DNA of 64,000 bases, from NCBI GenBank assembly GCA_954871525.1, contig OX940865.1, positions 23,482,420 through 23,546,419 of the forward strand, in the 5' to 3' direction. The DNA is from Parietaria judaica. Its lineage: Eukaryota > Streptophyta > Magnoliopsida > Rosales > Urticaceae. A program made the position numbers and the translations under genes. Shown here one piece after another: positions 23,107 through 34,627 of the stretch (position 1 is its first letter; the number at the start of each line of letters is the position of its first letter). The notes below the pieces were generated by a model. It saw only the letters and a list, made by a program, of their open reading frames with translations. It did no database searches and was not told the origin of the DNA.

Positions 23107-23574
23107 GGGATAATAGCGGCATAAGTCCTCAACCTTTACTCAACTGGGGCGGCATAGCCCCAACCTCATTTAATAGCGGTATAAGTACTAAAAGATGATC
23201 TCCGTTCATATTTGACTAACGGAAGTAGTCAACGTTTGCGTGGTCAGCTTCTCGTCAACGTGGACGCCACATAGTCCGACATGTCACCATACATGTCATC
23301 CTCGCGTCATCAAATTTAATGCAAAATTAATTGAATTCCTCCATCACCCTTAATTTTGAATTAAATTTGATTGACACGATGATGACGTGTATGGTGACAT
23401 GTCGGATTACGTGGCGTCCACGTTGACGAGAAGCTGACCGCGCAAACGTTGACTACTTTTGTTAGTCAAATATGGACGGAAATCATCTTTTAGTACTTAT
23501 ACCGCTATTAAATGGGGTTGGGGCTATGCCGCCCCAGTTGAGTAAAGGTTGAGGACTTATGCCGCTATTATCCC
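23107..23574. mobile_element. Non-autonomous Mutator-like fold-back element (468 bp)
   Basis: The two ends are inverted copies of one another for about 220 bp each with few mismatches, leaving a spacer of only a few tens of bases near 23335. The termini are GGGATAATAGCGGCATAAGT and its complement. A perfect 9-bp target duplication, TAGTTTGAA, flanks it at 23098-23106 and 23575-23583. Long terminal inverted repeats with a 9-bp duplication are the hallmark of the Mutator (MULE) superfamily. There is no transposase frame. A transcript would fold into a ~220-bp double-stranded stem. Confidence 0.93.
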
Positions 23575-24054
23575 TAGTTTGAAATGGCAAAGTGAGATCA
23601 AATTAAAGGTACCTTTTCTTAAAAATTAACACGGTCATTTTTCATTTACCTCATTTTCATAACACATCTTCACCAAAAAGAAAAAAAAATAAGTGTCAAC
23701 GATAACCAAGTCTCTAAACTCAATTAACAAATAGGATTAAAATTAAAATCGAAAAGACAGGACCGGAGAGCCATGAATGGAAAGACCTATCTCTTGTTCT
23801 TCATTTTCACTTTGAAATATGGCAAGTAAGAAAAATAAAGGGTACTTTTGCCAGAACTCATCTACACAATATATACTCATCGTTGACCGAGTCTGAAACT
23901 CTATTCACTCTATTCACAGATAGGGTTAAAGTAAACTAAGTCTTTCCTCTTCTTCCTCCTACCATTAGTTGTCAGTAAATTAGCAAATTACCGTCCCAAT
24001 ACACTCCTCTCAGATTTGTTCTTGCTTCTTCGAGGGCATTTCGGGAAATTCCTG

Positions 24055-26927
24055 TCAAACCAACGTATCGTTCCTCAGAATATTGAACTTGCAGAGAGGG
24101 CAAGTTGGGCTTATATGCAGCCATTTGCTTATGCATCCGCAGTGAAAATGGTGGTTGCACGATAATTTGTAGAGCTCGGCTCCGTCGACGTACCGAGTCA
24201 AACATATGCAACATTCCTGTAGAAACAACACAAAGGATGACGTTTATGGTTGCAAAAAAACGGCTTTCTCTTGTTCGAGTAATTATTAATAATGTCCCAT
24301 GAATTAGTCATCTTGTAGCAGTTTCTCCGTGAAAAAATGCAACAAGTTTGAAGCAAAATCATTCAAAGAAACAAGGAGATTGAATTCCAGTATTTTGCTA
24401 GTGTACTAATTACTGAAAACTCGATAACTCCAAAAGGGACGAGAAATCATAAGCACTTCGACAAGTTCAGTAAATAACTTGGACTGGTTTAATTAAGTAT
24501 TTTAGATCAATTTTTATCATTTAAAAACCAAACTATTATATGTTTTAAACAGACTATGCCTATTTTAAATATATATATATATATATGAATTAATTTTAGG
24601 ACAAAAAGATCTGATATTTTAATCCAAACAATATAATAAATATAATCTTATGCTTACCGAATCCTCTGGGCTGATAAAAAACTCTTTGACGTGCTTTCTC
24701 TTGCCCGACTCTAACTGCGCTACAAATTGTTTTTGCTTCATATCGTCTTCGAATGCCATTGCTGGATTATCATGGAAAATCCTATACTTCGGAAGTTTTC
24801 TGATATCATCACGTGACGCACCAGCTCTAACGACAATAGAGTACACAAATGTGGCGACTGGAATACAAAATCCGAGAGTGAAGAAGACGACAAGCGCCAT
24901 GACGGTGAGAGATACAATAACTACCAAATTGTAGCCCAGGTATACAACTGTTAACCTGCAAAATTACAAATTAAGAATATTTTTAAACTTGAAATAGGTA
25001 TCTCAAATGAATATTATTTTACTACAGGACCTCAATGTTACATGCGTGGCGTTTCGAAATAAGAAGAGCATTATCTAATTAAGTTACTACGGTTATTTAA
25101 TTTGGATTTCTCGTGAGTTATTCCGTTTCAATTATTTAATTATGTGTAAGTTTGTTGAATAATGTTTATGGGTTTTACTTGTTTGGGTCCCGTCCGACCC
25201 ATTATTTTGTAACCGGTGGTTTATTTAAACTAAAGGACCTTAAACTAATGAAGAAGGCGACCAAAAATCATTTAGTATAATCTCTCTCAAGTGAGACATG
25301 GCTTTGTGAGCTTAAGCACAATTCCCGCTAAGGGAACGGTTTTGGGTCGTAACACTCATGTAGGATTTTGTAATTTACGTGAAAGCAATAACCAAACAAG
25401 CCTTGAATGGGCTCTCATAAAAACAGCGGCCTAAAACGGTTAAAGCAAAGTGACAACTCAATCTTATATAGGCACATAGGATTAAGAGTTCAACTCGAAT
25501 TTTAATGCCAAATTAATTTATAATATGTCTATTTTGCTTTCATATTTGAGTCTGATAATATTATTATTTTCTTATCCACAACCCATATTTATCAATCTCT
25601 GGATAGGTAAATTAAAATGATTACATATTTTTAAGGTTATTGTGACATATCCAAGCCAATAATCAAACCAAAACAAAATTGCTTGCTTGATAAACGAGAC
25701 CCAGTTTCTAATTCGAGAGTTAGACCGGGAAACCATCACCTCCTAAAGACGAAATACCAATAGTACCCTCACTTAGTCAAAATACCTAAATACAATTACG
25801 TAATTAAAAATAACGTAAATAAAGTTCGAAGTATATTACCAGTATAGACGGGGCGAATCTTGCATAAGTCCTTGGCCACCCATTACAATCCAGTACAATC
25901 CGAACGCCCACCAAATGGAAGATACGAGTGAGGTAGTTGACTCCATCTTACTCGCGACACTGAAAAAAATACAAAAGCAAACTTCTAAAATCGTCCTTTA
26001 GAAAATGCTCCCCTGAATAGATCCAATAAAATTATTAGGATGCCCCAACTAGTTAGATTCGATATGCTATCAAAAATATCTCGTCGTTGTTCGATACAAC
26101 AAGCAATGCACCATACAAGCATAAAACTTTGTTGATCAAAATCAAACAAGAACAATAATGATGATCGTGTACACCTATAGAGTTCTCCAAAGATTTTTAT
26201 GAAGATTCCAAACATATTGATAACCGGCGAGCATACTAACGAAGTTTTCGTACTATTTCTGCGGAATTTCATCCGAAGATCAAACAAACGTGGTTTTGGG
26301 TCGGCTCTTAATCACTGGGTGTCAATACATAGTCTCATCAAGGCCACCGTGGGTATTCCCGCCCGGAAATTCGACAATGTCAGAAGAAAACCAATGATAA
26401 CTCAAATTCATTTATAGTTTGCCGACCGCTAAGCCAATACTACCTATGAAAAACCGATGCCACCTTCATAAATTTCAAATAAATAAAAAACCGACGAACC
26501 TTGCACGCGAGTCGAGGCCGCCGAGAGAGGCGGCGACGTGGCGGCGGTAGTCGATGCAGAGGCAGGCCGCGTGGAGGAGGCAGCGCAGGGAGTAGACGGA
26601 GATCCAGAGGCGGAGAGGCGTCGAGGGTTTCTCCCCGAGAGAGGAGAGGATCACCGCCGCCGAGAGCAGCACGAAAGTCAGGCACCACGCCACTTCGAAG
26701 AGCACCACCGGCTTCGAGAGCATGCAGCTGTCGAACGCGGCTTCGTCGTCGGAGTCGGAGTCGGAGTCGTAGTCGCCGGTGAAGAGCGCGCGCCAGTGGT
26801 CCAACGTGGCCAGGATCGTCATCAGCGTCTCGCCGGCTCGGATGAAGGGGCTCGCGGCGCGGCCGCCGCGGGGCAGGACGTGGCTCCGGGCTGAGCCGCA
26901 GCGGAGCCGCCGCTCTCCGGCGTCCAT
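24055..26927 (-). CDS. Membrane RING-H2 E3 ubiquitin ligase, 4 exons
   Basis: Exons in coding order: 26927-26500, 25959-25840, 24955-24658 and 24216-24055; total 1008 nt, 335 residues, all junctions GT-AG and in phase. The N-terminal ~65 residues include an acidic [11 protein letters not shown] tract. Four hydrophobic segments follow: [43 protein letters not shown], and a long stretch in exon 3. The C-terminal RING-H2 has C284, C287, C302, H304, H307, C310, C321 and C324, a complete zinc-binding set. Layout and length resemble the Arabidopsis At1g12760/At1g68070 group of membrane-anchored RING proteins, which transfer ubiquitin from an E2 to unknown targets. The shorter N-terminus and the [13 protein letters not shown] segment suggest a divergent subgroup. 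A further small exon in intron 1 is not needed to keep phase. Confidence 0.9.
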
Positions 26928-27720
26928 GGAGTGAGGAGAGAGAGTGAGTGTGAGGAGAGAGAGAGAGTGTGTCCACTGACGAAGCCTTTGTGATGACGTG
27001 TTCGTTTGTCAGGTTTATAAATACGAAGAAACGACGGCGTTTTGAGGGCGCGCACGAATTGGATTAGGGGTTAATTAATCATGTTTAATTGGAAATTTCT
27101 TGCTTAAGTATCTCTGATGTAGTTATCTTCCATGGTTGTTATTTTTAGTAGGAATCTTTCGGTTTCAAAGGCTAATATATAGTATTTAACTATTTATATA
27201 CCCATAAATATATATATATCGTATTTAGTTCAATTAATTACTAATTAGTACGGGTAAAGTAAATGGAAAGGATAAATAAACATAAAATTAAGAAACAAAA
27301 AAAATATGGTACTCTTATAAAGTGAAAAAGTCAAACACAAATAAAAAGATAAAAGATCGTTGGTCTCTATTAAAGGGTGAAAGTGAAATCGAGCTAGTGA
27401 TAAACTTATCAATCACGGCAGACTCTACGGAGGTTTTGGATTCAATCTCAACAAGACACAAAACCGACCGCAATTAATAGTGTGTACGGCTATTATCATC
27501 AATTGATTTTACACTGCAAGTCGTATATCTTCTAAATGCAATGGGCGACATGTCGCAAAATTTCAGAAAAAGACAGAGACAACCGCAGGATTTTGTTTCG
27601 CATTTCTTGGAAAAACTAATTTTTGTTGACATGTCGTTGGATATAATTCACAACATCTTATAAATAAAAATGAGAGTAGTACTAGTCCTCTTATTAAGTA
27701 GTTCCCTAATTAAAAAAAAA

Positions 27721-28710
27721 GGGTAAATTGCGGCTAATGTACCCAATGTTTGATCTTTTGCGAATTATGTACCCAATGTTATTTTTGGTAGTTAATGTAC
27801 CCAATGTTTGATCTGTTAGATATTTTCGTGTTTTCCGTTAGTTGACCGTTAGAGAGTTATCCTCCTCTACATGTACAGTTTTCGTATTTTTGACATAACT
27901 CACTCATTTTTTGTCCAAATTTTATGCACGACCTATGGTTAGAAAGATAATAGATAGACCTATAACTTTTTTGTTTTAAGTTTTGTAAAATAAGTTTTAG
28001 AAAAATACAAAATTTCAAATACAACGTAAAATTATACGTTAGTTTAATACAAAATATTTGTTTCAAGCAAATTTTAATATATTTATTGACTTTATATGGT
28101 GAAACGTAAAACTGAAAAAAATTTAGATAAATATTTTATCTTTTTAACGGGTATTTATTTATAAATTTTGGATAAAAAACGAGTGAGTTATGCCAAAAAT
28201 ATGAAATATGTGATGTGAAATAATCTTTCATATTTTTGGCATAACTTACTCATCTTTTGTGCAAAATTTATAAATAAAACTCCGCTGAAAAGATAAAATA
28301 TTTATCTACAACTTTTTAGTTTTACGTTTCATCGTAAAAAGTCATTAAGTGTAATAAAAAAATTTCAAAAAAAATATTTTGCATTAAACTTACGTCCAAT
28401 TTTATGTTGTATTTGAAATTTCGTATTTTATAAAACTTATTTTACAAAAATTAAAACATAAAAGTTATATATCTATCTCTTATCTTTCCAACCATAGGTC
28501 ATCCATAAAATTTGGACAAAAAATGAATGAGTTATGTCAAAAATACAAAAAGTATGCATACAGAGGAGGATAACTCTCTAACGGTCAACTAACGGAAAAC
28601 ACATAAATATCTAACAGATCAAACATTGGGTACATTAGCCACTAAAAATAAATATTGAGTACATAATTCGCAAAAGATCAAACATTAGGTACATTAGCCG
28701 CAGTTTACCC
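27721..28710. mobile_element. 990-bp near-palindromic transposon (MULE/fold-back type)
   Basis: The left end starts GGGTAAATTGCGGCTAATG and the right end is its near-perfect complement. The two halves remain inverted copies over almost the whole element, meeting near 28215 at a small loop. Each arm holds repeated AATGTACCCAATGTTTGATC submotifs near its tip and a GTTAGTTGACCGTTAGAGAG block. The ends resemble those of the 23107 and 34981 elements (GGG, then a GCGG core). The flanks are A-rich (AAAAAAAAA left, ATAAATAAA right), so a 9-bp target duplication cannot be confirmed. No coding capacity. Confidence 0.85.
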
Positions 28711-30120
28711 ATAAATAAATAAAAAATAAAGTACCCTTATAGTTTAAAGTGAAAGGGTCAAATGTCGTTTGAGAAATGCACATTATAGTTGGGCTTGAGG
28801 CCCACTTCGATCAAATTTAGCCTATCCATGCTAGGCTTTCTTCGGGTGTCAATACTTTGACTCATCTCCACACGCGTTTCATCCCCTCTTGGATTTAAAC
28901 CCTTCGCGAATTCTCTCTCTCAAAAAAAAAAAAAAAAGAGTACATTAAGACATTTTTTATATATATATATTACAAGTATGATGAATAGTGAAAATGATAT
29001 TTGTATAGGTCTTTTTATTTAAATATTTTTCTCCACCTAACCACTGCCCACCATGACCATGATATTTGGACGCATTTCATAGTCCTTATTTTCTATTATT
29101 TATGTTGCAAAGAACGTTGTCAAATAACACTTTGCTCGTGTTACGTGCCGTTTATATGCTTTTATAAATATTTCTTCTTGCATTATGTGAATAAATAAAA
29201 TAAAAAGGTCAATAATAGTATAGACACGTCAAAATAGTAGTAGAACTATATGTAATAGGAAAATACCTTACCGACATGTTGTTTATCATTTTCTCACTTC
29301 TTTAATTAACTCAATGAATCATGCGTCACGTTGGGTTACAATTATAATTAACACTGAAAGAAAGCTATTAATTATGTAGACAGATAAACGGCAAACACCT
29401 CGTCATGCCATTGGTTCATTAATTATAAAAAGATTATAACTCAAAACGTGTTTTTAATTTATCCTAATAGTAAATACTAAATTATAGACTAATTTACAAC
29501 TAACCTACTCAGATTTTGGGTCATAGATGTTAAACATTTATCAAATCTTATTTTACAGGAATATCTCCCAAATGTATGTATTTTTTATTTGACATATATT
29601 GTAAATTATTTATGTTAAAGTCATTTTAAATGATTGATTGAACTGGGTTTAAAAAATTGATTAATGGTCTAAATTAACTAGAGCTATCAAAAGATAGTTC
29701 TTCGTGCTTCACTATTTGCCATTTTTTTATTTTTTTATTTTCTATAAAAACTGTGACCTAACAAAATATTTTTTAATTATATAAATTAAAAATTATTTGA
29801 AGTTGAACAAGCAGTGAAATATTTAGATAAAAAAGAAAAAGGAATCCCGTAGTTCTTGGGATTCTTGAAGTTTACATAAACACGATCCTTCCATAAAATA
29901 TAAAGTATTAAGTAACACTTGCTTCTAGAATAAATCTACAATAATTTATATCACTAAAAAAGTTCGTGCTTAAATGATGAGACTATAATCTATTAACAAC
30001 CTGACTCCTTTAAAGATTATGAGGTTAATTATCGTCCATCTTGTGTTGTGATTTCCGATCCAATCTTTCAATAATTAATTCTCAACGCCAATTTTGTTCC
30101 ACTCCCTAGTATTGTGTTTT

Positions 30121-30494
30121 GGGTTAATAACGGCATATATATCTATATTGTTAAAAATGGAATTTTCATTGGTATATATGTCTTAAAGTTGTAATGCAAT
30201 AAATATATACGTAAGTTTTATTTTTATGTAAAATTTAAAAAATTCATCCACTTTTTACTACGTTAAGAAACAAATTGATAGCGAAAGTATTTAAATTTTG
30301 ATAGCACTCAACATTGTGAAAAATGAATTATCAATATCTATAATTACATACAACTTATATATTCTCCGCAAAAGAATTTAACTTGAAAATATATGTCACT
30401 GTGTTGAAGGGAAGAAGAAGAAGAAGAAAAAAAACATTTGACTATATATCATCTCATTGTTAAATAATGTAGGTACATATGCCGTCATTAATCC
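30121..30494. mobile_element. 374-bp inverted-repeat element related to the MULE-like group
   Basis: The left end reads GGGTTAATAACGGCATATAT. The complement of the right end reads GGATTAATGACGGCATATGT, and similarity continues for roughly 35 bp (CTATATTGTT against CTACATTATT). The flanking 9-mers, TTGTGTTTT and TTGAATTTT, agree at 7 of 9 positions, consistent with a decayed target duplication. The interior is AT-rich and non-coding. It is the least certain of the four inverted-repeat elements. Confidence 0.6.
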
Positions 30495-31459
30495 TTGAAT
30501 TTTCTTTTCACTCTAAATACAAATATAAACATATTAATATGATATCTATGTATGTTAATATATTAATTAGTGACATAATGACAGAGATGAAAAAGTAGGA
30601 GTCTCTCACTCACCAACCTCACCACCCATTCAACGATTAGTACAGCCCTCTGATTGACCATTACAATGGATTGACTTTCTTTTATAACGAAGAAAAACAA
30701 TATGCTATTTTCAACCATCAAACAATTAACTAAATAAGATCCCACTATTAATTCATTAGAAAAAAAAAGTGACTTATTTCATTTAATAAAAGTGTGATAT
30801 TTGTGGCAAAATATATTAAAAATAGTTCAAATCAAATGATGGTATATTTTACTCTTTTTCGGTTAATTTTTAATTTAGTTAAAAGTGTAATCTTTATATT
30901 AATTTGATTTTCTATTATTTTGAGTATTTAAGATTCATATTGGCATGTTTGACTTTTCTTTTGTCAATCAAAGAAGGGTGGCGAAATATGCAATTGAATG
31001 AAAATGGCGGATGAAGTAAGGATAACATGAAATAATTACGTGGTTCTACTCATTGACGAAGTGCCTACTCCACGGGTTTTCAATATGATTAGTGAAAAAA
31101 CGGAAGAGTATAAATGAAAGCCAACCCAATGATGGGAGTCATGAGTAGCGACGATGAATGACTTACAAGGCGTGTAAACCGTTATTGGAAAGGTCCCACT
31201 TTTTGAAGGGATCTTGATCTCTTTATTTCTCTAATTACGGTCCCTGGTCTCCTTAAATGAATTTGATGCTCTTTTTTTTTTTAGATATGAATTTAATGTT
31301 CTAATTTAAGGTCCAACTATAATAATAATTTTTTTAATAAAGTGGTATTACTAGCCAAAATCGTATGTACTTGCATTATATATACGCAGTGCTTTGGCTG
31401 ACACTATTAGCCAAATATAAATTCAATATATACATAATTTTTGCGTCTCACTGGGGTTG

Positions 31460-31890
31460 ATGTTAGAAATTTTGCCCTAGTTCTCAAATAAGAAAACGAT
31501 AAAGCAATAAATGCAAATTGACACCAGAATTATAATGGTTCGCTCCCATTGTATGAGGTACGTCCACTTGCCGCCTGTAAAACTCCATCAACTATCAATC
31601 TCTCAACCGGAGTTTCTGGTTACACCTTAAATCTCACATCTCTCTCTTTGTGCTACAAAAAACGCACTAATGACGCCTGCAAACCTTATAAGCAAAAATA
31701 ACCCTATGGCAAATAATCCTAAGTCGATCAGCTTGATTGTTCTGCGTCGGGTCTCGATAACATTTTCGTGTAGATTAGGCTTCACATTCAACAGTCAAAC
31801 AGAGGACCGCTCACGCAGCTCTGCTCTTTATAGTAAATTTACTACTAAGCCAAACAAAATTGAGCTTCTTAAGATTTTTCACATTGTTTA
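31460..31890 (+). mobile_element. Probable Copia-type LTR fragment (solo or partial)
   Basis: The sequence begins TGTTAGAAATTTTGCCC and contains AAGCAATAAATGCAAAT, GACACCAGAATTATAA, GGTTCG, TACGTCCAC and CTATCAATCTCTCAACCGG. That order of motifs recurs in many Ty1-copia LTRs of eudicot genomes as I remember them. I did not find the matching second LTR, internal gag-pol sequence or a clear duplication, so the right boundary is approximate. Confidence 0.45.
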
Positions 31891-33894
31891 GCCCTACTTA
31901 TAATGTTATGCACGAATATAATGATTGGGAGATGATTAAATTTATGTCCACGTAATCTTATTGATAATTGGTATATTTCTATGATTATTCGTGAATGTAA
32001 TTGCGTTCTGCCAGTAGGAGTATGTCGCCGGGCTTTGTCATTTTGGCATGACAGCAGCTTTTTTTTCTTCTAATTTCTATAGTTTCAAAGGAAGTGTGAT
32101 CGGTTCAAATAACAAGGTTGTTCCGTTTACTGCAGGCGCGTCACGTTGTATGAGGATCGGGAAGCTGCTCGAAAGGTCTTCGAGTATTCGCCTTCATATT
32201 CTTCAAGCTTGGGCGATTAATGTGGTGGTTCATAAATTTATAGGCCTTTTTTTTTTAGTAAATCTACAATAAATTAAAAAATGCAGATAATTTCAAGGTG
32301 CATTTTATTATGAACATTTGAGATCAAAGAATATAATAGCTGTAATTCCTAAAAAAATATTAATTTGATAGATTTTTTTCAATAATTTAGTGATAGTATT
32401 TTTTACTTGTACTAGGGTTTTAATTATTATGATTATTTTATATATAGAATCTTGAAAATGTGAACTCTCGGTTTCCGTATTTTGTGTATAATTGTTGGCA
32501 TGATGTTTGGTTACGTGGGTTTTTGTGAAGATAATTTTTTTAATGTATTTCTTTGGATCCATATCATCTATGATTAGTGGGAAATAATATTTTATATTGC
32601 AATTTTTTTTATTAATTCAGGTTAAAAAAGACAATGTAGATTTGTCATTATCGTCATAAAACGTATCGCACAGAGTAGGATTTTTCATTAATATAAAATG
32701 AAAAATAATATAAAATCAAAAGAAAATAAACATCTCCCTATTTTACCCTCGCTCGAAACATTATGAATGGTAATAATATAAAATCAAAAGAAAATAATAA
32801 AATAAAAGTTCACCTTTAATTAATTCTAAAAGGCTTACTTTGTGATTTGATGAGTAAATTATAACATTAAGATTGGTAGCTAGCTGATTTTATTTTTTGA
32901 GTATTATAAATTTGTATTCTCATGTAAAGAAAGTGATAATCATTTTTCATTTGTACATGTCTTTTAAACTCATTAGCACTAATATCTTTTATTTACTAAA
33001 TGCAAAAAAATAAAATTCTAGTGTTGAGTACTTGACCTTCACGGGCAATTTATAAAGCGATTTTTGACTTAATATTTACTCGAAAGATTGTGAATGCGTA
33101 CGATAATTATATATTCCTATAAGATGTATCATTTGCGTATTTATTGAATAACTTACAGCCAAATATAAAGATTGTGATAATTTAAAATTATAATGAAGTT
33201 TTTATTAGTCTTAATTTTAAAATTCATAAGAAAAATATACCACTCATTCTAATAACAAGCTAAATATATCACGAATATATGATTTGAAAATACATTATAT
33301 TCCCATGTGCTCGTTTCTTTCGTTGGCTTGTCTCGTTTCGCCTCTTTTATCTGAGTTGACCAACCTTGCCGTAGGTTCATCTGCTCTATCATATTCCACG
33401 CGATCTGCTCTACCATATTTCCACGCGTTAGCTCATATATATAATTTTGGTTTTTTTTTATAAAGAATATTTAGGTATATTTTATCCTATAATAACACAT
33501 TATTTTGAGTAGAACGATTATCGGTTCTTGTAATTAAAACGATTAGAGATTTTGAGTTATAACATAAACTACAGTACTTGGATTGGAATTTGGACATTAG
33601 AATAGTTATTATTCTGTATTTTTATATAAAAAAAAAAATACAGGATATATCTTTAATGATTACCGAAAGTCGAGGCTATATATAAAAAGCATTAAAATTT
33701 AAAACAAATATATTACTTTTTTTATTTTCCATACCATTTCATGATTTCCATCATGTGCATTCATATTATACTTATAATAAAGATGAAAATTGGAATCTAG
33801 AATATTAAATGGCTTTGACGAGTCGCTGGCGACGATGGCAGCTTCACAGCCACTTAAACATGTTACATACATACATGCATACGTTGGAATCTAG

Positions 33895-34284
33895 TTTTTT
33901 TGTTTGTTTCTGTTTTGAGGAACAGAGCATTTATGTTAATGATCCGTACGAATAATGCTTACAAGCTACAAGCCAGTCCATGGCATTCACGAGACCACGT
34001 ATCGGGAATAAGGTCCGATTGCCAGATCCTAGCTACCCAATTTGCCGCTTCATTACAAGATCTTGGGGCCCAACGGCACCCACTGCTCCGACCGCGCTAG
34101 CTAGAGTACTAATGCTTGCTATAATCGAGTCTTGCACACAATTAAGACTTTTCCCGTTTACTAATTGAGTCGCTCGTAGACAATCGGTTTCTATTTCCGA
34201 CACCCGGCAATTCCCTTTTTAAAATGAAATTGAGTTCACGATGAATCGCGTAACACTCCGCGGACAAAACCGAGTCTACCTTTA
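33895..34284 (-). mobile_element. 5'-truncated LINE relic with RNase H remnant, ~390 bp
   Basis: Reading the minus strand, three frames in turn give pieces of a plant LINE RNase H domain: SAECYAIHREL, then EIETDCLRATQLVNGKS, then APRSCNEAANWVARIW and DLIPDTWS. The frame changes are disabling. An A-rich tail (complement of the T run at 33895-33901) follows. A 10-bp direct repeat, TGGAATCTAG, flanks the piece at 33885-33894 and 34285-34294, as expected for a target-primed insertion. It ends about 340 bp upstream of the MATE start codon, inside that gene's promoter. A third TGGAATCTAG copy at 33791-33800 makes the exact target site slightly ambiguous. Confidence 0.8.
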
Positions 34285-34561
34285 TGGAATCTAGAATATA
34301 AAAGCTTCTCTTACGTTAAGATCTCCAAATGAATGGTCAACGTCAAACATACATACATGCACGCATACATATATATATTTAGTGTAATTATAGTATTGAA
34401 TAGTTCCCTTTCTACCCTTTTGTTTTTGTCTATATATGCATTGATGCCTATATTATATAAGACTCTTTTTCTCGAGCGTCAAAATCTATAGCAGCCCATT
34501 TTGAAGAAAGAGAGAGAGAGACTCTTTCATCTTCAACTCTTCTCTTCTCTCTTTTGATCAT

Positions 34562-34567
34562 CACGTG
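34562..34567. promoter_or_regulatory. G-box (CACGTG) upstream of the MATE gene
   Basis: A perfect palindromic CACGTG hexamer lies 58-63 bp before the MATE start codon, just before the GA repeat. G-boxes bind bZIP and bHLH factors in plants, but this one may lie in the transcribed leader, so activity is only inferred. Confidence 0.35.
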
Positions 34568-34570
34568 TCA

Positions 34571-34574
<4 letters not shown>

Positions 34575-34624
<50 letters not shown>
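34575..34624 (+). repeat. (GA)25 microsatellite abutting the MATE start codon
   Basis: Twenty-five perfect GA dinucleotides end directly at the ATG at 34625. GA/CT tracts are common in plant 5' leaders and bind GAGA-binding (BBR/BPC) proteins. Here the repeat would form the last 50 nt of the 5' UTR, so its length variation could affect initiation context and translation. Confidence 0.95.

Positions 34625-34627
<3 letters not shown>

Larger units (their letters stand above)
21637..24054. other. Spacer between convergent PSRP5 and RING genes
   Basis: This gene-free stretch holds the degenerate ~200-bp tandem array (21719-22625) and a 468-bp fold-back element (23107-23574), both listed separately. 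The remainder (22626-23097 and 23584-24054) is AT-rich with short TGGTTATAAT-like local repeats around 22840-22910 and no plausible coding frame. The 3' UTRs of both genes must lie at its two ends. Confidence 0.6.
26928..34624. other. 7.7-kb gene-free block with transposon debris
   Basis: The RING gene promoter occupies its left end; the CT-rich minus-strand leader is visible at about 26928-26970. Listed separately are a 990-bp palindromic element, a 374-bp inverted-repeat element, a possible Copia LTR fragment, a LINE relic and a GA repeat. The rest (28711-30120, 30495-31459, 31890-33884) is strongly AT-rich, with no frame that resembles a protein. A short minor frame at about 32100-32210 (DREAARKVFEY) hints at an old gene fragment but is too short to name. 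Confidence 0.6.

Noticed and set aside
25155..25400. Less AT-rich stretch in RING intron 2 as a transposon
   Set aside because: It looks unlike the surrounding intron, but I found no inverted ends, duplication or coding homology.
25985..26287. A 100-residue minus-strand frame between RING exons 1 and 2 as an extra exon
   Set aside because: The flanking exons join in phase without it, and its sequence has no counterpart in the family.
26440..26976. Long GC-rich frames on both strands over the first RING exon, one very Arg/Pro-rich
   Set aside because: They are shadows of the GC-rich RING exon; only the MDAGERR frame splices into the membrane segments and RING domain.
32048..32272. A short frame containing EDREAARKVFEY/GKLLERSS as a gene remnant
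   Set aside because: Too short and unsupported by neighbouring homology to name or claim.
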